Shown: positions 45,578-54,432 of the stretch, piece by piece
How positions within the stretch are numbered: position 1 is the first letter of the stretch
Layout of the letters: every line of letters starts with the position of its first letter
NCBI RefSeq assembly: GCF_001513955.1
Contig: NZ_KQ948144.1
Coordinates: forward strand, 316,853-380,852
Reading direction: 5' to 3'
From: Streptomyces pseudovenezuelae
GTDB lineage: Bacteria; Actinomycetota; Actinomycetes; Streptomycetales; Streptomycetaceae
DNA length: 64,000 nucleotides
Made by a program: the position numbers and the translations under genes
The notes under the pieces: generated by a model
What the model saw: only the letters and a program-made list of their open reading frames with translations
The model's database searches: none
Told to the model about the DNA's origin: nothing

Positions 45578-48202
45578 ATGGATCTTCGACGCCTCCGGAG
45601 GCCGCGGCGGATCGCCGCCGCGGCCTCCGTCGTCGTCCTCGCCGCTGCCGGGACATGGACGGCCGCCGCTTCTGACGACCCACCCCCGGTGCACCGCGCG
45701 GACCAGATCATGTCGATCGACGGCGTCCGCATAGACACCTCGTACTTCACGACGAACGGCACCGAGAGGCGCCCCGCGGTCCTCCTGGGCCACGGCTTCG
45801 GCGGCAGCAAGAACGACGTACGCCAACAGGCCGAAGACCTCGCCAGAGACGGCTACGCGGTCCTGACCTGGTCCGCCCGCGGTTTCGGCAGGTCGACCGG
45901 CAAGGTCGGCCTCAACGACCCCGACGCCGAGGTCAAGGACGTCAGCAAGCTGATCGACTGGCTGGCCAGGCAACCCCAGGTCCGGCTCGACAAGCCCGGC
46001 GACCCCAGGGTCGGCGTGGCGGGCGCGAGCTACGGCGGCGCGATCTCCCTGCTCGCCGCCGGTCACGACGACCGCGTGGACGCGATCGCCCCGTCGATCA
46101 CGTACTGGAACCTCTCGGACGCCCTCTTCCCGAACGGCGTCTTCAAGAAGCTGTGGGCCGGCATCTTCGTCAACTCGGCCGGTGGCTGCGACAAGTTCGA
46201 GCCGCAGATCTGCGCGATGTACGAGCGCGTGGCCCAGTCCGGCACCCCGGACGCGCCGGCCGAGCGGATGCTGGAGGAGCGCTCGCCGTCGGCCGTCGCC
46301 CAGGACATCAAGGTCCCCACCCTCCTCGTCCAGGGCCAGACGGACTCCCTCTTCCCCCTGAACCAGGCCGACCAGGCCGCGAAGGCGATCCGCGCCAACG
46401 GCGCCCCCGTGGACGTCGACTGGATCGCGGGCGGCCATGACGGCGGCGACCTGGAGACGAGCCGTGTCCAGTCCCGGGTGGCCGGCTGGTTCGACCGCTA
46501 TCTCAAGGACGACAAGAGCGCCGACACCGGCCCCGCCTTCCGCGTCACCCGCACCCTCGGCACCGACACCGGCGACGGCGAGACGCGCCTGACCGGCGTC
46601 ACCGCCGACACCTACCCGGGCCTGGAGGGCGACGACCACAGGATCGCCCTGACCGGCCGCGAGCAGGACTTCGGCAACCCGGCCGGCGCCAGCCCGCCCG
46701 CCGTCTCGGCCCTGCCCGGCCTGGGCGGGGGCGGCCTCTCCCAGCTCTCCTCCCTCGGCGTCGGCGTCTCCCTCGACTTCCCGGGCCAGTACGCCGCCTT
46801 CGAGTCGGCCCCGGTCGGGGACGACCTCCGGATCACCGGCTCGCCCACCGTCACCGTCCACGTGAAGTCCACGACCGACGACGCCGTCCTGTTCGCCAAG
46901 CTGTACGACGTGGGCCCGAACGGCGGGCAGACGCTGCCCTCCCAACTCGTCGAGCCCCTCAGGGTCGAGGGCGCGAAGGCCGGCAAGGACGTCACGGTCA
47001 CCCTCCCGGCGATCGACCACGACATCGAGGACGGCCACCGCTTCCGCCTGGTCCTCGCCTCCACGGACCTCGGCTACGCCTCCCCGGCGGCCCCGGCGAC
47101 GTACAGCGTCTCGCTGAAGAGCGACCTGCAGGTCCCCACCGCCCTCAGTGAGAAGAACACCCAGGCCCCCCTGCCCGCCTGGGTGTGGTGGCTGCCCCTG
47201 GCCGGCGCGGTGCTCGCGCTGATCCTCGTGGCGACCGGCCGCCGCCGTACGACGGCCCCCGCCGCCCCCGAGCCGGAGCTGGCCGAAGTACCCCTGCAGA
47301 TAACGGATCTGAGCAAGCGGTACGCCAGGTCCGCCGACCGTTACGCGGTCCGCGACCTCTCGTTCCGCGTGGACAAGGGCCAGGTCCTCGGCCTGCTCGG
47401 CCCGAACGGCGCGGGCAAGACGACCACCCTGCGCATGCTGATGGGCCTCATCAAGCCGGACGGCGGCGAGGTCCGCGTCTTCGGCCACGCGATCGCGCCC
47501 GGCGCCCCCGTGCTCTCCCGCGTCGGCGCCTTCGTCGAGGGCGCGGGCTTCCTCCCGCACCTGTCGGGCCGGGAGAACCTGGAGCTGTACTGGCGGGCCA
47601 CCGGCCGCCCGCCCGAGGACGCCCACCTGGAGGAGGCGCTGGAGATCGCCGGCCTCGGCGACGCGCTGTCCCGCGCGGTGCGCACCTACTCCCAGGGCAT
47701 GCGCCAGCGCCTGGCCATCGCCCAGGCCATGCTGGGCCTGCCGGACCTGCTCATCCTCGACGAACCGACCAACGGCCTCGACCCGCCGCAGATCCGCGAG
47801 ATGCGCGAGGTGATGATCCGCTACGCGGCCGCCGGACGCACGGTCATCGTCTCCAGCCACCTCCTCTCGGAGGTCGAGCAGTCCTGCACCCACCTCGTGG
47901 TCATGGACCACGGCAAGCTGGTCCAGGCGGGCCCGGTCGCCGAGATCGTCGGTTCCGGCGACACCCTTCTGGTCGGCACGGCCGTACCGGTCGAGCAGCC
48001 CGTGGCCGAGAAGGTCGCGGCCCTGCCGGGCGTGGCGTCGGCGGTCACCACCGACGGCGGACTGCTCGTACGACTCGACGCGGACGGCAGCGCGGCACAG
48101 CTGGTCGCCGACCTCGTCCGGCTGGAGGTCCCCGTGGCGGCGGTGGGCCCCCACCGCCGCCTGGAGGACGCCTTCCTCACCCTGATCGGAGACTCCGCAT
48201 GA
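45578..48202 (+). CDS. Fusion of an exported alpha/beta-hydrolase and an ABC ATPase
   Basis: This is one 874-residue frame. Residues 1-30 form a signal-anchor. About 45-330 is an alpha/beta-hydrolase of the CocE/X-Pro-peptidase type, with LLGHGFGGSKNDVRQQ, nucleophile GASYGG (S151), LVQGQTDSLFPL and AGGHDGGDL. About 340-520 is a beta-sandwich like the C-terminal domain of such hydrolases. A transmembrane helix at about 532-555 (AWVWWLPLAGAVLALILVAT) precedes a cytoplasmic ABC ATPase (GPNGAGKTT at about 608, YSQGMRQRLAIAQAML, LLILDEPTNGLDP, switch SSHLLSEV). The next gene encodes the matching permease. Substrate unknown; a peptide, ester or antibiotic is possible. Confidence 0.92.
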   Translation: MDLRRLRRPRRIAAAASVVVLAAAGTWTAAASDDPPPVHRADQIMSIDGVRIDTSYFTTNGTERRPAVLLGHGFGGSKNDVRQQAEDLARDGYAVLTWSARGFGRSTGKVGLNDPDAEVKDVSKLIDWLARQPQVRLDKPGDPRVGVAGASYGGAISLLAAGHDDRVDAIAPSITYWNLSDALFPNGVFKKLWAGIFVNSAGGCDKFEPQICAMYERVAQSGTPDAPAERMLEERSPSAVAQDIKVPTLLVQGQTDSLFPLNQADQAAKAIRANGAPVDVDWIAGGHDGGDLETSRVQSRVAGWFDRYLKDDKSADTGPAFRVTRTLGTDTGDGETRLTGVTADTYPGLEGDDHRIALTGREQDFGNPAGASPPAVSALPGLGGGGLSQLSSLGVGVSLDFPGQYAAFESAPVGDDLRITGSPTVTVHVKSTTDDAVLFAKLYDVGPNGGQTLPSQLVEPLRVEGAKAGKDVTVTLPAIDHDIEDGHRFRLVLASTDLGYASPAAPATYSVSLKSDLQVPTALSEKNTQAPLPAWVWWLPLAGAVLALILVATGRRRTTAPAAPEPELAEVPLQITDLSKRYARSADRYAVRDLSFRVDKGQVLGLLGPNGAGKTTTLRMLMGLIKPDGGEVRVFGHAIAPGAPVLSRVGAFVEGAGFLPHLSGRENLELYWRATGRPPEDAHLEEALEIAGLGDALSRAVRTYSQGMRQRLAIAQAMLGLPDLLILDEPTNGLDPPQIREMREVMIRYAAAGRTVIVSSHLLSEVEQSCTHLVVMDHGKLVQAGPVAEIVGSGDTLLVGTAVPVEQPVAEKVAALPGVASAVTTDGGLLVRLDADGSAAQLVADLVRLEVPVAAVGPHRRLEDAFLTLIGDSA

Positions 48203-49068
48203 GCAGCAGCACGCTGACCGGGCGCGCGGAGGTCGCCGACGGCTACCGCGCCGCCCGTACGCTGCCGGTCCGGGTCGAGCTGGTACGGCAGCTGAAGCGC
48301 CGCCGCACCCTCGTCATGTTCGGCATCCTGATCGCCCTGCCCTTCGTCCTGCTGATCGCCTTCCAACTGGGCGGCGGACCGGGCTCGGGCAACACCCGCG
48401 TCAACCTGATGGACACGGCGACGGTGTCCGGGGCCAACTTCGCCGCGGTGAACCTCTTCGCCTCCGCGGGCTTCCTGCTGATCGTCCCGGTCGCGCTGTT
48501 CTGCGGGGACACGGTCGCCTCGGAGGCCGGCTGGTCCTCCCTGCGCTACCTGCTGGCGGCGCCCGTGCCGAGGGCCCGCCTGCTGTGGTCGAAGCTCGTC
48601 GTCGGCCTCGCCCTCAGCCTGGCCGCGATGCTCCTGCTCCCGCTGACAGCCCTCGCGGTCGGCACGGCCGCCTACGGCTGGGGCCCGCTGCAGCTTCCCA
48701 CCGGGGGCGCACTGGAACCCGGCACCGCGGCCCAGCGCCTGCTGATCACGGTGGCGTACATCTTCGTCTCCCAACTCGTCACCGCGGCCCTGGCGTTCTG
48801 GCTCTCCACCCGCACCGACGCCCCCCTCGGCGCGGTCGGCGGCGCGGTCGGCCTGACCATCGTCGGCAATGTGCTGGACCAGGTCACGGCCCTCGGTGAC
48901 TGGCGCGACTTCCTCCCCTCGCACTGGCAGTACGCGTGGCTGGACGCCGTGCAGCCGAAGGTGCAGTGGTCCGACATGATCCAGGGCACCTCGCTGTCGA
49001 TAACGCTCGCCCTGGTGCTGTTCGCCCTGGCCTTCCGGGGTTTCGCCCGCAAGGACGTGGTCTCCTAG
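48199..49068 (+). CDS. ABC-2 type transporter permease
   Basis: The protein has 289 residues from ATG 48199, overlapping the fusion gene's stop as ATGA. Six hydrophobic segments are visible, starting with RTLVMFGILIALPFVLLIAF. The large loop after helix 1 faces outside, and VASEAGWSSLRYLLAAPVPR before a helix is typical of ABC-2 permeases. It should pair with the ATPase domain of the preceding protein to form an exporter. Its final ...RKDVVS resembles other exporters. Confidence 0.9.
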   Translation: MSSSTLTGRAEVADGYRAARTLPVRVELVRQLKRRRTLVMFGILIALPFVLLIAFQLGGGPGSGNTRVNLMDTATVSGANFAAVNLFASAGFLLIVPVALFCGDTVASEAGWSSLRYLLAAPVPRARLLWSKLVVGLALSLAAMLLLPLTALAVGTAAYGWGPLQLPTGGALEPGTAAQRLLITVAYIFVSQLVTAALAFWLSTRTDAPLGAVGGAVGLTIVGNVLDQVTALGDWRDFLPSHWQYAWLDAVQPKVQWSDMIQGTSLSITLALVLFALAFRGFARKDVVS

Positions 49069-49215
49069 GTCAACGGAGGATCACCTACTGGTCTCAACAG
49101 CCCGTCTCCGTGCCCCCTTCGATACCCATCCGCAACGCTCCGTAGCGCACGTTCCGGCCCCCCGGCCCGTCACAGTCGCAGAAGCCGACGTCAACAGGCC
49201 CAGGGGGTACGGACG

Positions 49216-50736
49216 ATGGAGCGACAGCGGACACGACAGGTGATGCTCGCCCTCACAGTGGCGGGCGGCCTGCTGCTCACCGGCTGCGGGGGCGGCGACG
49301 ACGGGGGCGGGAGCAGCGCGGACGGAGCGAAGGGCGGCTCGTACGGCTCAGGGTTCCCGGCCCCGGACCAGCCGCAGGGCGAGCAGAACTCCGAGGAGTC
49401 CCGCGACGACTACGTCACCCCGTCCCCCGACTACCTCTCCACCTTCGCCCTCGACGTCGACACCGCCTCCTACGGCTACGCCCGCCGCACCCTCGCCGAG
49501 GGCCGCCGCCCCGACCCCTCGACGATCCGCCCCGAGGAGTTCGTCAACAGCTTCCGCCAGGACTACGACCGCCCCGACGGCAACGGCTTCACAGTGACCG
49601 TCGACGGCGCCCGCACCGCCCGCGACGACTGGTCCCTGGTCCGGGTGGGCCTGGCCACGAGGAGCGCACAGCACGACGCGGACGACCGCCCGCCCGCCGC
49701 CCTCACCTTTGTCATCGACATCTCCGGCTCCATGTCCGAACCCGGCCGCCTCGACCTCGCCCAACGGTCCCTCGACACCATGACGGAACGGCTGCGCGAC
49801 GACGACTCGGTCGCCCTCGTCACCTTCAGCGACCAGGCCGAGACGGTCCTGCCGATGACCCGCGTCGGCGACCACCGCGACCGGATCCACCGGGCGATCG
49901 ACGGCCTGGAGCCGACGTACTCCACAAACCTCGGCGCGGGCGTCGAGACCGGCTACGAGACGGCCGTCGACGGCCTGCGCGAGGGCGCCACCAACCGGGT
50001 CGTCCTCATCTCCGACGCCCTCGCCAACGACGGCGAGACCGACCCCGACGCCATCCTCGACCGCATCGACACCGCCCGCCGCGAGCACGGCATCACCCTC
50101 TTCGGCGTCGGTGTCGGCAGCGACTACGGCGACGCCCTCATGGAACGGCTCGCCGACAAGGGCGACGGCCACACCGTCTACGTCTCCGGCGACGACGCCG
50201 AGAAGGTCTTCTGCGAACAGCTCCCGCAGAACATCGACCTGACCGCCCGCGACGCCAAGGCCCAGGTCGCCTTCGACCCCGAGACCGTCGCCTCCTTCCG
50301 CCTCATCGGCTACGACAACCGCCGCGTCGCCGACGACGACTTCCGCGACGACCGCGTGGACGGCGGCGAGGTCGGCCCCGGCCACACGGTCACCGCGCTC
50401 TACGCAGTCCGCACCAGGCCCGGCGCCGACGGCCACCTCGCCACGGCCACCGTCCGCTGGCAGGACCCGAAGACCCGGGCCCCGCACGAGAAGTCGGCCG
50501 CGCTGGAGACCTTCGACGGCTCGCTGCGCGACGCGAACCTCCGCTTCCAGGTCGACGCGGTGGCCGCCTACTTCGCCGACGCCCTGCGGGACGGTGACCG
50601 GAACGACCGGCTGCCGGGACGCCCCTCGATGGGCGAACTCGCCGACTGGGCGGACCGTCTGGGGGACCGCACCGAGGACAGCGCGGTACGCCAACTCGCC
50701 GACACCATCCGCCGGGCCCGGCACCTCGCGGACTGA
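49216..50736 (+). CDS. von Willebrand factor A-domain lipoprotein (YfbK-like)
   Basis: The 506-residue protein has a signal peptide with lipobox LLTGC, a Gly/Ser/Asp-rich tether, then a YfbK-type N-terminal region (STFALDVDTASYGYARRTL, RPEEFVNSFRQDYDRP). The vWA domain has an intact metal-ion-dependent adhesion site: DISGSMS with D168, S170 and S172, then TYSTNLGAGVE and ISDALANDG. A C-terminal DUF3520-like part follows. vWA lipoproteins bind partners at the cell surface through Mg2+; the ligand is unknown. It stands alone between transporter and ligase genes. Confidence 0.9.
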   Translation: MERQRTRQVMLALTVAGGLLLTGCGGGDDGGGSSADGAKGGSYGSGFPAPDQPQGEQNSEESRDDYVTPSPDYLSTFALDVDTASYGYARRTLAEGRRPDPSTIRPEEFVNSFRQDYDRPDGNGFTVTVDGARTARDDWSLVRVGLATRSAQHDADDRPPAALTFVIDISGSMSEPGRLDLAQRSLDTMTERLRDDDSVALVTFSDQAETVLPMTRVGDHRDRIHRAIDGLEPTYSTNLGAGVETGYETAVDGLREGATNRVVLISDALANDGETDPDAILDRIDTARREHGITLFGVGVGSDYGDALMERLADKGDGHTVYVSGDDAEKVFCEQLPQNIDLTARDAKAQVAFDPETVASFRLIGYDNRRVADDDFRDDRVDGGEVGPGHTVTALYAVRTRPGADGHLATATVRWQDPKTRAPHEKSAALETFDGSLRDANLRFQVDAVAAYFADALRDGDRNDRLPGRPSMGELADWADRLGDRTEDSAVRQLADTIRRARHLAD

Positions 50737-50747
50737 CACGGGCCCCA

Positions 50748-50775
50748 TTGACCTTTTCTTACTTGAGAGTAAGTT
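50748..50775 (+). promoter_or_regulatory. Promoter with TetR-type operator upstream of the acyl-CoA ligase
   Basis: TTGACC (50748-50753) and TAAGTT (50770-50775), 16 bases apart, form a promoter. CTTACT-TGAG-AGTAAG (50758-50773), a perfect 6-base inverted repeat, sits between and over the two boxes. This geometry suits repression by a TetR/FadR-like regulator of fatty-acid genes. No such regulator gene is in the window. Confidence 0.65.
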
Positions 50776-50808
50776 AGCGGCCGAGTCGGAGCCGACCGGG
50801 GAGCCACC

Positions 50809-52719
50809 ATGGGCGTACGCAAAGACCTGAAGCGGGCGAAACACCTGGCGGGCCGGACCCGGGTCGAGATCGTCAAGGACGAGGGCGGTGTCGTACGGGA
50901 GGCCCGCACACCGCCCCTCGCCCCGCCCCCGACCACGGGCAGCACCGCCGACCTCCCCTTCACCAACGCGGCCGAGGCCCCCGACGCGGTGGTGCTGCAC
51001 CGCCGGGAGGGGACGGGCTGGCATCCGGTCACCGCCAGGGAGTTCGCCGCCGAAGTCACCGCCGTTGCCAAGGGGCTGATCGCCGAAGGTCTCGAACCGG
51101 GCGGCCGGGTCGCGGTGATGTCCCGCACCCGCTACGAGTGGACGGTCCTGGACTTCGCGATCTGGGCGGCCGGCGGCCAGACGGTCCCCGTCTACGCCAC
51201 CTCCTCGGCCCAGCAGGTGGAGTGGATCGTCCGGGACTCCGGCGTGCGCCACTTCTTCGTGGAGACCGCCGACAACCTGGCCACCGCGACCGCCGCCGAC
51301 CACCCCGCGCCCGACTTCGTGCGCTACTTCCAGATCGACAGCCACGACCTGGCCGCCCTCAGGACCAAGGGGCTCGACGTCCCCGACGAGGAGGTCACCA
51401 AGCGCCGCGCCGCCCTGACCCCCGACACCATCGCCACCGTCTGCTACACCTCCGGCACCACCGGCCGCCCCAAGGGCTGCGTCCTCACCCACGCGAACCT
51501 GCACGCCGAGGCCGCCAACACCGTCGAACTGCTCCACCCCATCTTCAAGGAGGTCACCGACCAGACCGCCTCCACCCTGCTGTTCCTCCCGCTGGCCCAC
51601 ATCATGGGCCGCACCCTCCAGATCGCCTGTCTGATGGCCCGGATCGAGATCGGCCACTGCCCGAGCATCAAGCCCGACGAACTCAGGCCCGCGCTCAAGG
51701 AGTTCCGCCCGACCTTCCTCGTCGGCGTCCCGTACCTCTTCGAGAAGATCCACGCCACCGGCCGCGCCACCGCCGAGAAACTGGGCCGCGCCGCCTCCTT
51801 CGACCGCGCCCACCGCACCGGCGTCCGCTTCGGCGCGGCGTACCTGGACAAGTTCCTGGGCCGCGGCAAGGGGCCGGGCCCCGGTCTCTACGCCGCCTGG
51901 GGCCTGTACGACCTGCTGGTCTACCGCCGTATCCGCAAGGAGCTCGGCGGCCGCATGCGCTACGCCATCAGCGGCGGCTCCCCCCTGGACCGCGAGCTCA
52001 ACCTGTTCTTCGCCGCGGCCGGGATCATCATCTACGAGGGCTACGGCCTCACCGAGACCAGCGCCGCCGCCACCGTCGTCCCGCCGCTCGGCCCCCGCCC
52101 CGGCACGGTCGGACAGCCGGTTCCCGGCACCGCGATCCGCATCGCCGACGACGGAGAGGTCCTCGTCAAGGGCGGGGTCGTCTTCGGCGCCTACTGGAAC
52201 AACCCCGAGGCCACCGACGCCGTCCTGCGGGACGGCTGGTTCGCCACCGGCGACCTCGGCGCCCTCGACGAGGACGGCTATCTCACCATCACCGGCCGTA
52301 AGAAGGACCTCCTGGTCACCTCCGGCGGCAAGAACGTCTCCCCAGCGGTCCTGGAGGACCGGCTGCGCAGCCGGGCCCCCGTCGGCCAGTGCCTCGTCGT
52401 CGGCGACAACCGCCCCTTCGTCGCCGCCCTGATCACCCTCGACCCCGAGGCGATGACCCACTGGCTGTCGGTGCGGGGACTGCCCGCCGACACCCCGCAC
52501 GCCGAGCTCGTCAAGGACGAGCGGCTGCGCGCCGACCTCCAGAAGGCCGTCGACCACGCCAACCTCGCCGTCTCCCGCGCCGAGTCGATCCGCGCCTTCC
52601 GGCTCGTCGAGGGGGAGTTCACCGAGGACAACGGCATGCTCACCCCGTCCCTGAAAGTCAAGCGGCACGTGGTGACGGCGGCCTACGCGCAGGAGATCGA
52701 GGCGCTGTACCGGCGCTGA
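50809..52719 (+). CDS. Long-chain fatty acid-CoA ligase (AMP-forming)
   Basis: The 636-residue acyl-adenylate synthetase activates fatty acids to acyl-CoA at the inner membrane face. It has AMP-binding P-loop CYTSGTTGRPKGCVLTH, YEGYGLTETSAAATVV, WFATGDLGALDEDGYLTITG and RKKDLLVTSGGKNVSPAVLE with the C-terminal-domain hinge. It starts at ATG 50809 after GGGGAG, downstream of a promoter overlapped by a TetR-type palindrome. A strong hairpin follows at 52723. Confidence 0.94.
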   Translation: MGVRKDLKRAKHLAGRTRVEIVKDEGGVVREARTPPLAPPPTTGSTADLPFTNAAEAPDAVVLHRREGTGWHPVTAREFAAEVTAVAKGLIAEGLEPGGRVAVMSRTRYEWTVLDFAIWAAGGQTVPVYATSSAQQVEWIVRDSGVRHFFVETADNLATATAADHPAPDFVRYFQIDSHDLAALRTKGLDVPDEEVTKRRAALTPDTIATVCYTSGTTGRPKGCVLTHANLHAEAANTVELLHPIFKEVTDQTASTLLFLPLAHIMGRTLQIACLMARIEIGHCPSIKPDELRPALKEFRPTFLVGVPYLFEKIHATGRATAEKLGRAASFDRAHRTGVRFGAAYLDKFLGRGKGPGPGLYAAWGLYDLLVYRRIRKELGGRMRYAISGGSPLDRELNLFFAAAGIIIYEGYGLTETSAAATVVPPLGPRPGTVGQPVPGTAIRIADDGEVLVKGGVVFGAYWNNPEATDAVLRDGWFATGDLGALDEDGYLTITGRKKDLLVTSGGKNVSPAVLEDRLRSRAPVGQCLVVGDNRPFVAALITLDPEAMTHWLSVRGLPADTPHAELVKDERLRADLQKAVDHANLAVSRAESIRAFRLVEGEFTEDNGMLTPSLKVKRHVVTAAYAQEIEALYRR

Positions 52720-52722
52720 CAC

Positions 52723-52761
52723 GCCGAAGGGGCCGCCGAGATGCTCGGCGGCCCCTTCGGC
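52723..52761. terminator. Bidirectional terminator between ligase and rodlin genes
   Basis: GCCGAAGGGGCCGCCGAG (52723-52740) and its exact reverse complement (52744-52761) form an 18-base stem with loop ATG. It ends the ligase transcript and, 20 bases from the rodlin stop, probably the convergent rodlin transcript too. Confidence 0.92.
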
Positions 52762-52780
52762 TTCGACCAGCAAGCCGGGA

Positions 52781-53194
52781 TCAGTGACCGGACTTCTTGC
52801 CGTCGGACTCCTGGTTGCTGGACAGGATCGACACGTCCTCCAGCAGGTGGGCCAGCGCACCGTCGCGCTTGGCCTGCGTCGAGTTCTCGGCGCACTGCTG
52901 CGTCTGCTGGTCCGACAGGATCGGAACGTCCTGGACGTTGACGACCTGAAGCACGCCGACGGGCAGGTCGCTGACGGCGATGCAGGGCTTGTTGAACGAA
53001 CCCTGGATCAGCGCCATCTGCGGGCTCATGTTCCCGTAGGTGCTCGAGTTGCCGAAGCTCTGCCACGAGCCGTTGCCGTTCGCCGCGGTCGGCCCGTTGT
53101 CGTTGCCGATCGCCAGTGCCTGCGGAGCCGCGGCGGCGGAGGCACCCACGGCGGACGCGGCGATCGCCGCGGTGGCAACAATCTTCTTGATCAC
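52781..53194 (-). CDS. Rodlin (aerial surface layer protein)
   Basis: The protein has 137 residues from GTG 53194 after AAAGGA. The signal peptide ends near APQALA (residue 28). The mature part begins [20 protein letters not shown] and carries the rodlin pattern [17 protein letters not shown] (C71), [14 protein letters not shown] and a second Cys (C101) in TQQCAENST. Rodlins organise chaplin amyloid fibrils into the rodlet layer on aerial hyphae and spores. It is divergent from a second rodlin, the classic RdlA/RdlB layout. Its C-terminal tail [13 protein letters not shown] differs from the sister protein. Confidence 0.93.
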   Translation of the reverse strand: MIKKIVATAAIAASAVGASAAAAPQALAIGNDNGPTAANGNGSWQSFGNSSTYGNMSPQMALIQGSFNKPCIAVSDLPVGVLQVVNVQDVPILSDQQTQQCAENSTQAKRDGALAHLLEDVSILSSNQESDGKKSGH

Positions 53195-53239
53195 TGGCCA
53201 GTCCTTTCTGAGGAAGCCCCGTGGACCGGAGCGTTCTGG

Positions 53240-53267
53240 CTAACTGCGCGCCCGCGACGAGGTTTCT
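53240..53267 (-). promoter_or_regulatory. Candidate BldN-type promoter of the minus-strand rodlin
   Basis: On the minus strand AGAAAC (plus 53262-53267) and AGTTAG (plus 53240-53245) are 16 bases apart. This is the spacing of developmental sigma-BldN promoters (roughly CGTAAC-N16-CGTTGA), although the match is only partial. It lies about 45 bases before the GTG start. Confidence 0.3.
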
Positions 53268-53372
53268 CCCGTTCACTCCGACGGCCGATAGCGGCGAGCG
53301 GCCGGGCACCCCGCCGGAAGCCGGTGCCCACGGGGTGCCCGAGTCGGCCATAGGGCCAATGGAGTGAACGCC

Positions 53373-53400
53373 CGCAACCATTCCTCACCTGCCGGGTTGA
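53373..53400 (+). promoter_or_regulatory. Candidate BldN-type promoter of the plus-strand rodlin
   Basis: CGCAAC (53373-53378) and GGTTGA (53395-53400) are exactly 16 bases apart, close to the consensus I recall for the developmental sigma factor BldN, which is known to drive rodlin and chaplin genes. Transcription would begin near 53407, leaving a leader of about 38 bases. Confidence 0.5.
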
Positions 53401-53444
53401 TGTGGCCGTAGGACATTGTGTCGCTACGAGGAAAGGAACGCGAA

Positions 53445-53837
53445 GTGCTTAAGAAGGCAATGGCCGCCGCGGCGGCCGCCGCATCTGTCGTCGGAATGTC
53501 GGTGGCGGCAGCTCCGACGGCGCTTGCCATCGGCAACGACAACGGGCCGGCCGTGCAGAACGGTAACGGCGCCACGTCGTCGTTCGGCAATTCGGCGACC
53601 AAGGGTGACATGAGCCCCCAGCTCTCGCTCGTCCAGGGCACGCTCAACAAGCCGTGCCTCGGCCTCAGCGACACCAACGTCGGCGTCCTGCAGGTCGTCA
53701 ACGTCCAGGACATCCCCGTCCTGTCGGACAAGCTCACCCAGCAGTGCAGCGACAACTCCACCCAGTCCAAGCGGGACGGCGCGCTGTCGCACGTTCTCGA
53801 GGACCTGTCGGTTCTGTCGGCCGCCACCGAGGGCTAA
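53445..53837 (+). CDS. Rodlin (aerial surface layer protein)
   Basis: The protein has 130 residues from GTG 53445 ([20 protein letters not shown]), with GAAAGGAA upstream. Signal cleavage is likely after TALA (residue 28). Mature features shared with its divergent sister: [31 protein letters not shown] (C71), [18 protein letters not shown]101 and [17 protein letters not shown]. It works with the other rodlin and the chaplins in building hydrophobic rodlets. It ends with a strong T-tailed terminator. Confidence 0.94.
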   Translation: MLKKAMAAAAAAASVVGMSVAAAPTALAIGNDNGPAVQNGNGATSSFGNSATKGDMSPQLSLVQGTLNKPCLGLSDTNVGVLQVVNVQDIPVLSDKLTQQCSDNSTQSKRDGALSHVLEDLSVLSAATEG

Positions 53838-53852
53838 GACGAATCCGATCGA

Positions 53853-53895
53853 CCGGGCGGCCCGCGGCATTGTCTGCGGGCCGTCCGGGTTTTTT
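53853..53895 (+). terminator. Intrinsic terminator of the plus-strand rodlin
   Basis: CCGGGCGGCCCGC (53853-53865) pairs with GCGGGCCGTCCGG (53876-53888), with one G-U pair, followed by G and six T residues. Confidence 0.92.
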
Positions 53896-54100
53896 GCGTG
53901 GGCCCTTTTCCGTGCGGTCGAGGGGGAAATGAGTGACGGCACAGGGCAATCGAGTGAATTCTCCCGCGCCACGCGTTCGGTAGTTTCTCCATCGGCTATC
54001 CCTCGTTCTACAGCCTGCAGGTCATGGCGCGAGCCGTTCCGTCTGTGCTCGCTCGGTCACACGCCGACAAAGGGGCATGACCGCAGAGAAGGGAAATCTC

Positions 54101-54328
54101 ATGAAGAAGACCGCCGCTGTCGCCGCGGGCGTGATCATGGCCTTCGGCGTGGCCGCCCCGGCCTTCGCTGACGCCGGAGCCCAGGGTGCCGCCATCGGTT
54201 CCCCGGGTGTCCTGTCCGGAAACGTGGTCCAGGTGCCGATCCACGTCCCGATCAACGTGTGTGGCAACACGGTCAACGTCATCGGTGCGCTGAACCCGGC
54301 GTTCGGCAACCAGTGCGTGAACGACTGA
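54101..54328 (+). CDS. Short chaplin (amyloid hydrophobin-like surface protein)
   Basis: The protein has 75 residues from ATG 54101 after GAAGGGAA; an upstream ATG would add eight residues before the signal peptide. The signal ends AFA (residue 23). The rest is one complete chaplin domain: GSPGVLSGNVVQVPIHVPIN, CGNTVNVIGALNPAFGNQC, with C54 and C72 forming the conserved disulfide. Short chaplins are secreted and assemble into amyloid that coats aerial hyphae. It resembles the ChpH type. A rodlin lies upstream and a chaplin-like wall protein downstream, both on the same strand. Confidence 0.94.
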   Translation: MKKTAAVAAGVIMAFGVAAPAFADAGAQGAAIGSPGVLSGNVVQVPIHVPINVCGNTVNVIGALNPAFGNQCVND

Positions 54329-54361
54329 CCACGTAACGCCTCAGCCGTACCGGCTGTACTG

Positions 54362-54402
54362 GCCGGCCTTGGACCGCTCGATTCCGTCCGAGGCCGGCTT
54401 TT
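54362..54402 (+). terminator. Intrinsic terminator after the short chaplin
   Basis: GCCGGCCTTGGAC (54362-54374) pairs with GTCCGAGGCCGGC (54386-54398), with one T-G pair, around an 11-base loop, followed by four T residues. It separates the short chaplin from the next gene. Confidence 0.85.
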
Positions 54403-54432
54403 CCCACTTCTACAAGCAGGAAGACAACGAGA

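Noticed and set aside
45527..48154. An 875-codon minus-strand open frame opposite the hydrolase-ABC fusion
   Set aside because: It mirrors a gene with recognisable catalytic and Walker motifs. The composition is typical of an antisense shadow.
49348..52860. A 1170-codon open frame on the minus strand opposite the vWA lipoprotein and acyl-CoA ligase
   Set aside because: It is antisense to two genes with clear families. High GC suppresses stop codons in the opposing frame, and its translation is Gly/Val/Asp/Arg-rich with no domain.
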